In this document: in pieces, positions 5,964 to 6,419 of the stretch | Numbering within the stretch: position 1 is the stretch's first letter | Layout of the letters: every line of letters starts with the position of its first letter | From: an uncultured Eubacteriales bacterium | GTDB lineage: Bacteria > Bacillota > Clostridia > Lachnospirales > Lachnospiraceae | Direction of reading: 5' to 3' | Length of the DNA stretch: 6,419 bases | Assembly (NCBI GenBank): GCA_900321145.1 | Contig: ONVB01000148.1 | Span: forward strand, 1-6,419 | Made by a program: the position numbers and the translations under genes | Notes under the pieces: generated by a model | What the model was told of the DNA's origin: nothing | Databases searched by the model: none | The model's input: only the letters and a program-made list of their open reading frames with translations

Positions 5964-6419
5964 CTACATCTGTTCCGGACACTCTATTCCGAGTAAGTCC
6001 ATGGAATCTTTGATTATCTTTTTAGTGATATACACTAATGTCAGTCTTGCATTTCTTAAATTATCTTCCTCAACAGATACTCTCACGGTATTGTAGAACT
6101 TGTTGAAGCTCTGCGCGAGGGCCACGGAGTAACGTGCAACAACCGATGGCTCGTAGCGCTCGGCGGCATCCTTGACAACCTGCGGGAAGCGTGAGATCTC
6201 CTTGATAAGGTCGATCGTCTCGGGCTCTGAGAGGCAGGCATAATCTATATCTTCCGATGCGGTAAAGTCGGGCTGTTTTCTCAATATGCTTGCGCAGCGT
6301 GCGTAGGTATACTGTACATAAGGACCGGTCTCGCCGTCGAAGTTTAAGAGCTTCTCCCACTTGAAGGATACATCCTTTATCCTCTGATTGTAGAGGTCGT
6401 TGAAGAGTACTGCGCCGAC
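5964..6419 (-). CDS. argS: Arginyl-tRNA synthetase, C-terminal part (5' end outside window)
   Basis: The reverse strand is open from the window's right edge to a TAG stop (read from 5966 to 5964), giving the last 151 residues of ArgRS, a class I synthetase that charges tRNA-Arg with arginine in the cytoplasm. The frame contains FDGETGPYVQYTYARCASIL, the family block before the anticodon-binding domain. It then runs through FPQVVKDAAERYEPSVVARY, LAQSFNKFYNTVRV and ITKKIIKDSMDLLGIECPEQM, the helical C-terminal anticodon-binding domain with the usual ending. A TTG near 6284 is internal, not a start. The catalytic HIGH and KMSK-like motifs lie outside the window. The gene converges on the mutase gene and shares its terminator. 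The coding end looks intact. Confidence 0.95.
   Translation of the reverse strand, partial: VGAVLFNDLYNQRIKDVSFKWEKLLNFDGETGPYVQYTYARCASILRKQPDFTASEDIDYACLSEPETIDLIKEISRFPQVVKDAAERYEPSVVARYSVALAQSFNKFYNTVRVSVEEDNLRNARLTLVYITKKIIKDSMDLLGIECPEQM

Noticed and set aside
5896..6096. Forward open frame across the terminator flank and the end of argS
   Set aside because: It overlaps the terminator and the argS coding region in antisense, and shows no family features.

Overview
The window reads as ordinary chromosomal DNA from a low-to-mid GC Gram-positive anaerobe, most likely a Lachnospiraceae-type Clostridium relative. This rests on the clostridial-looking L-lactate dehydrogenase and PgcA-type phosphoglucomutase, strong purine-rich Shine-Dalgarno sites, frequent ATA and AGA/AGG codons, and a lipoprotein with PEGA domains and a Thr-rich linker of a kind I associate with Lachnospiraceae. 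The assignment is from recollection of protein families, not from a search.

Layout, left to right. (1) 1-411: the 3' end of an L-lactate dehydrogenase gene, cut by the window edge, followed by a strong 10-bp hairpin (427-453) that lacks a U-tract. (2) 488-3921: a tight three-gene cluster on the + strand. It holds an RluA-family pseudouridine synthase, then (3 bp later, TTG start with the ribosome site inside the upstream gene) a CCA-adding tRNA nucleotidyltransferase with an HD domain, then (ATGA overlap) a secreted lipoprotein with an N-terminal beta-rich region, two PEGA-like repeats, a Thr-rich linker and a clear C-terminal PEGA domain. (3) 3922-4096: a 175-bp, very AT-rich leader (about 27% GC by hand count) with A-tracts and a consensus TATAAT. 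(4) 4097-5824: a 575-residue phosphoglucomutase/phosphomannomutase with all four active-site signatures. Its start is set by a strong Shine-Dalgarno site. (5) 5825-5963: the space between converging genes. It is filled by a large hairpin terminator with tracts for both directions, nested in a longer dyad-symmetric element. (6) 5964-6419, - strand: the 3' end of arginyl-tRNA synthetase.

Taken together this is housekeeping: RNA modification and maturation (pseudouridine synthase, CCA enzyme), tRNA charging (ArgS), and central carbon metabolism (lactate formation, Glc-6-P/Glc-1-P exchange). The lipoprotein is the only gene without an assignable function. I see no CRISPR array, phage, defence system, transposase or rRNA/tRNA gene. 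The least explained parts are the dyad element at 5833-5955, the lipoprotein coupled to the RNA-maturation genes, and the AT-rich leader before the mutase gene.
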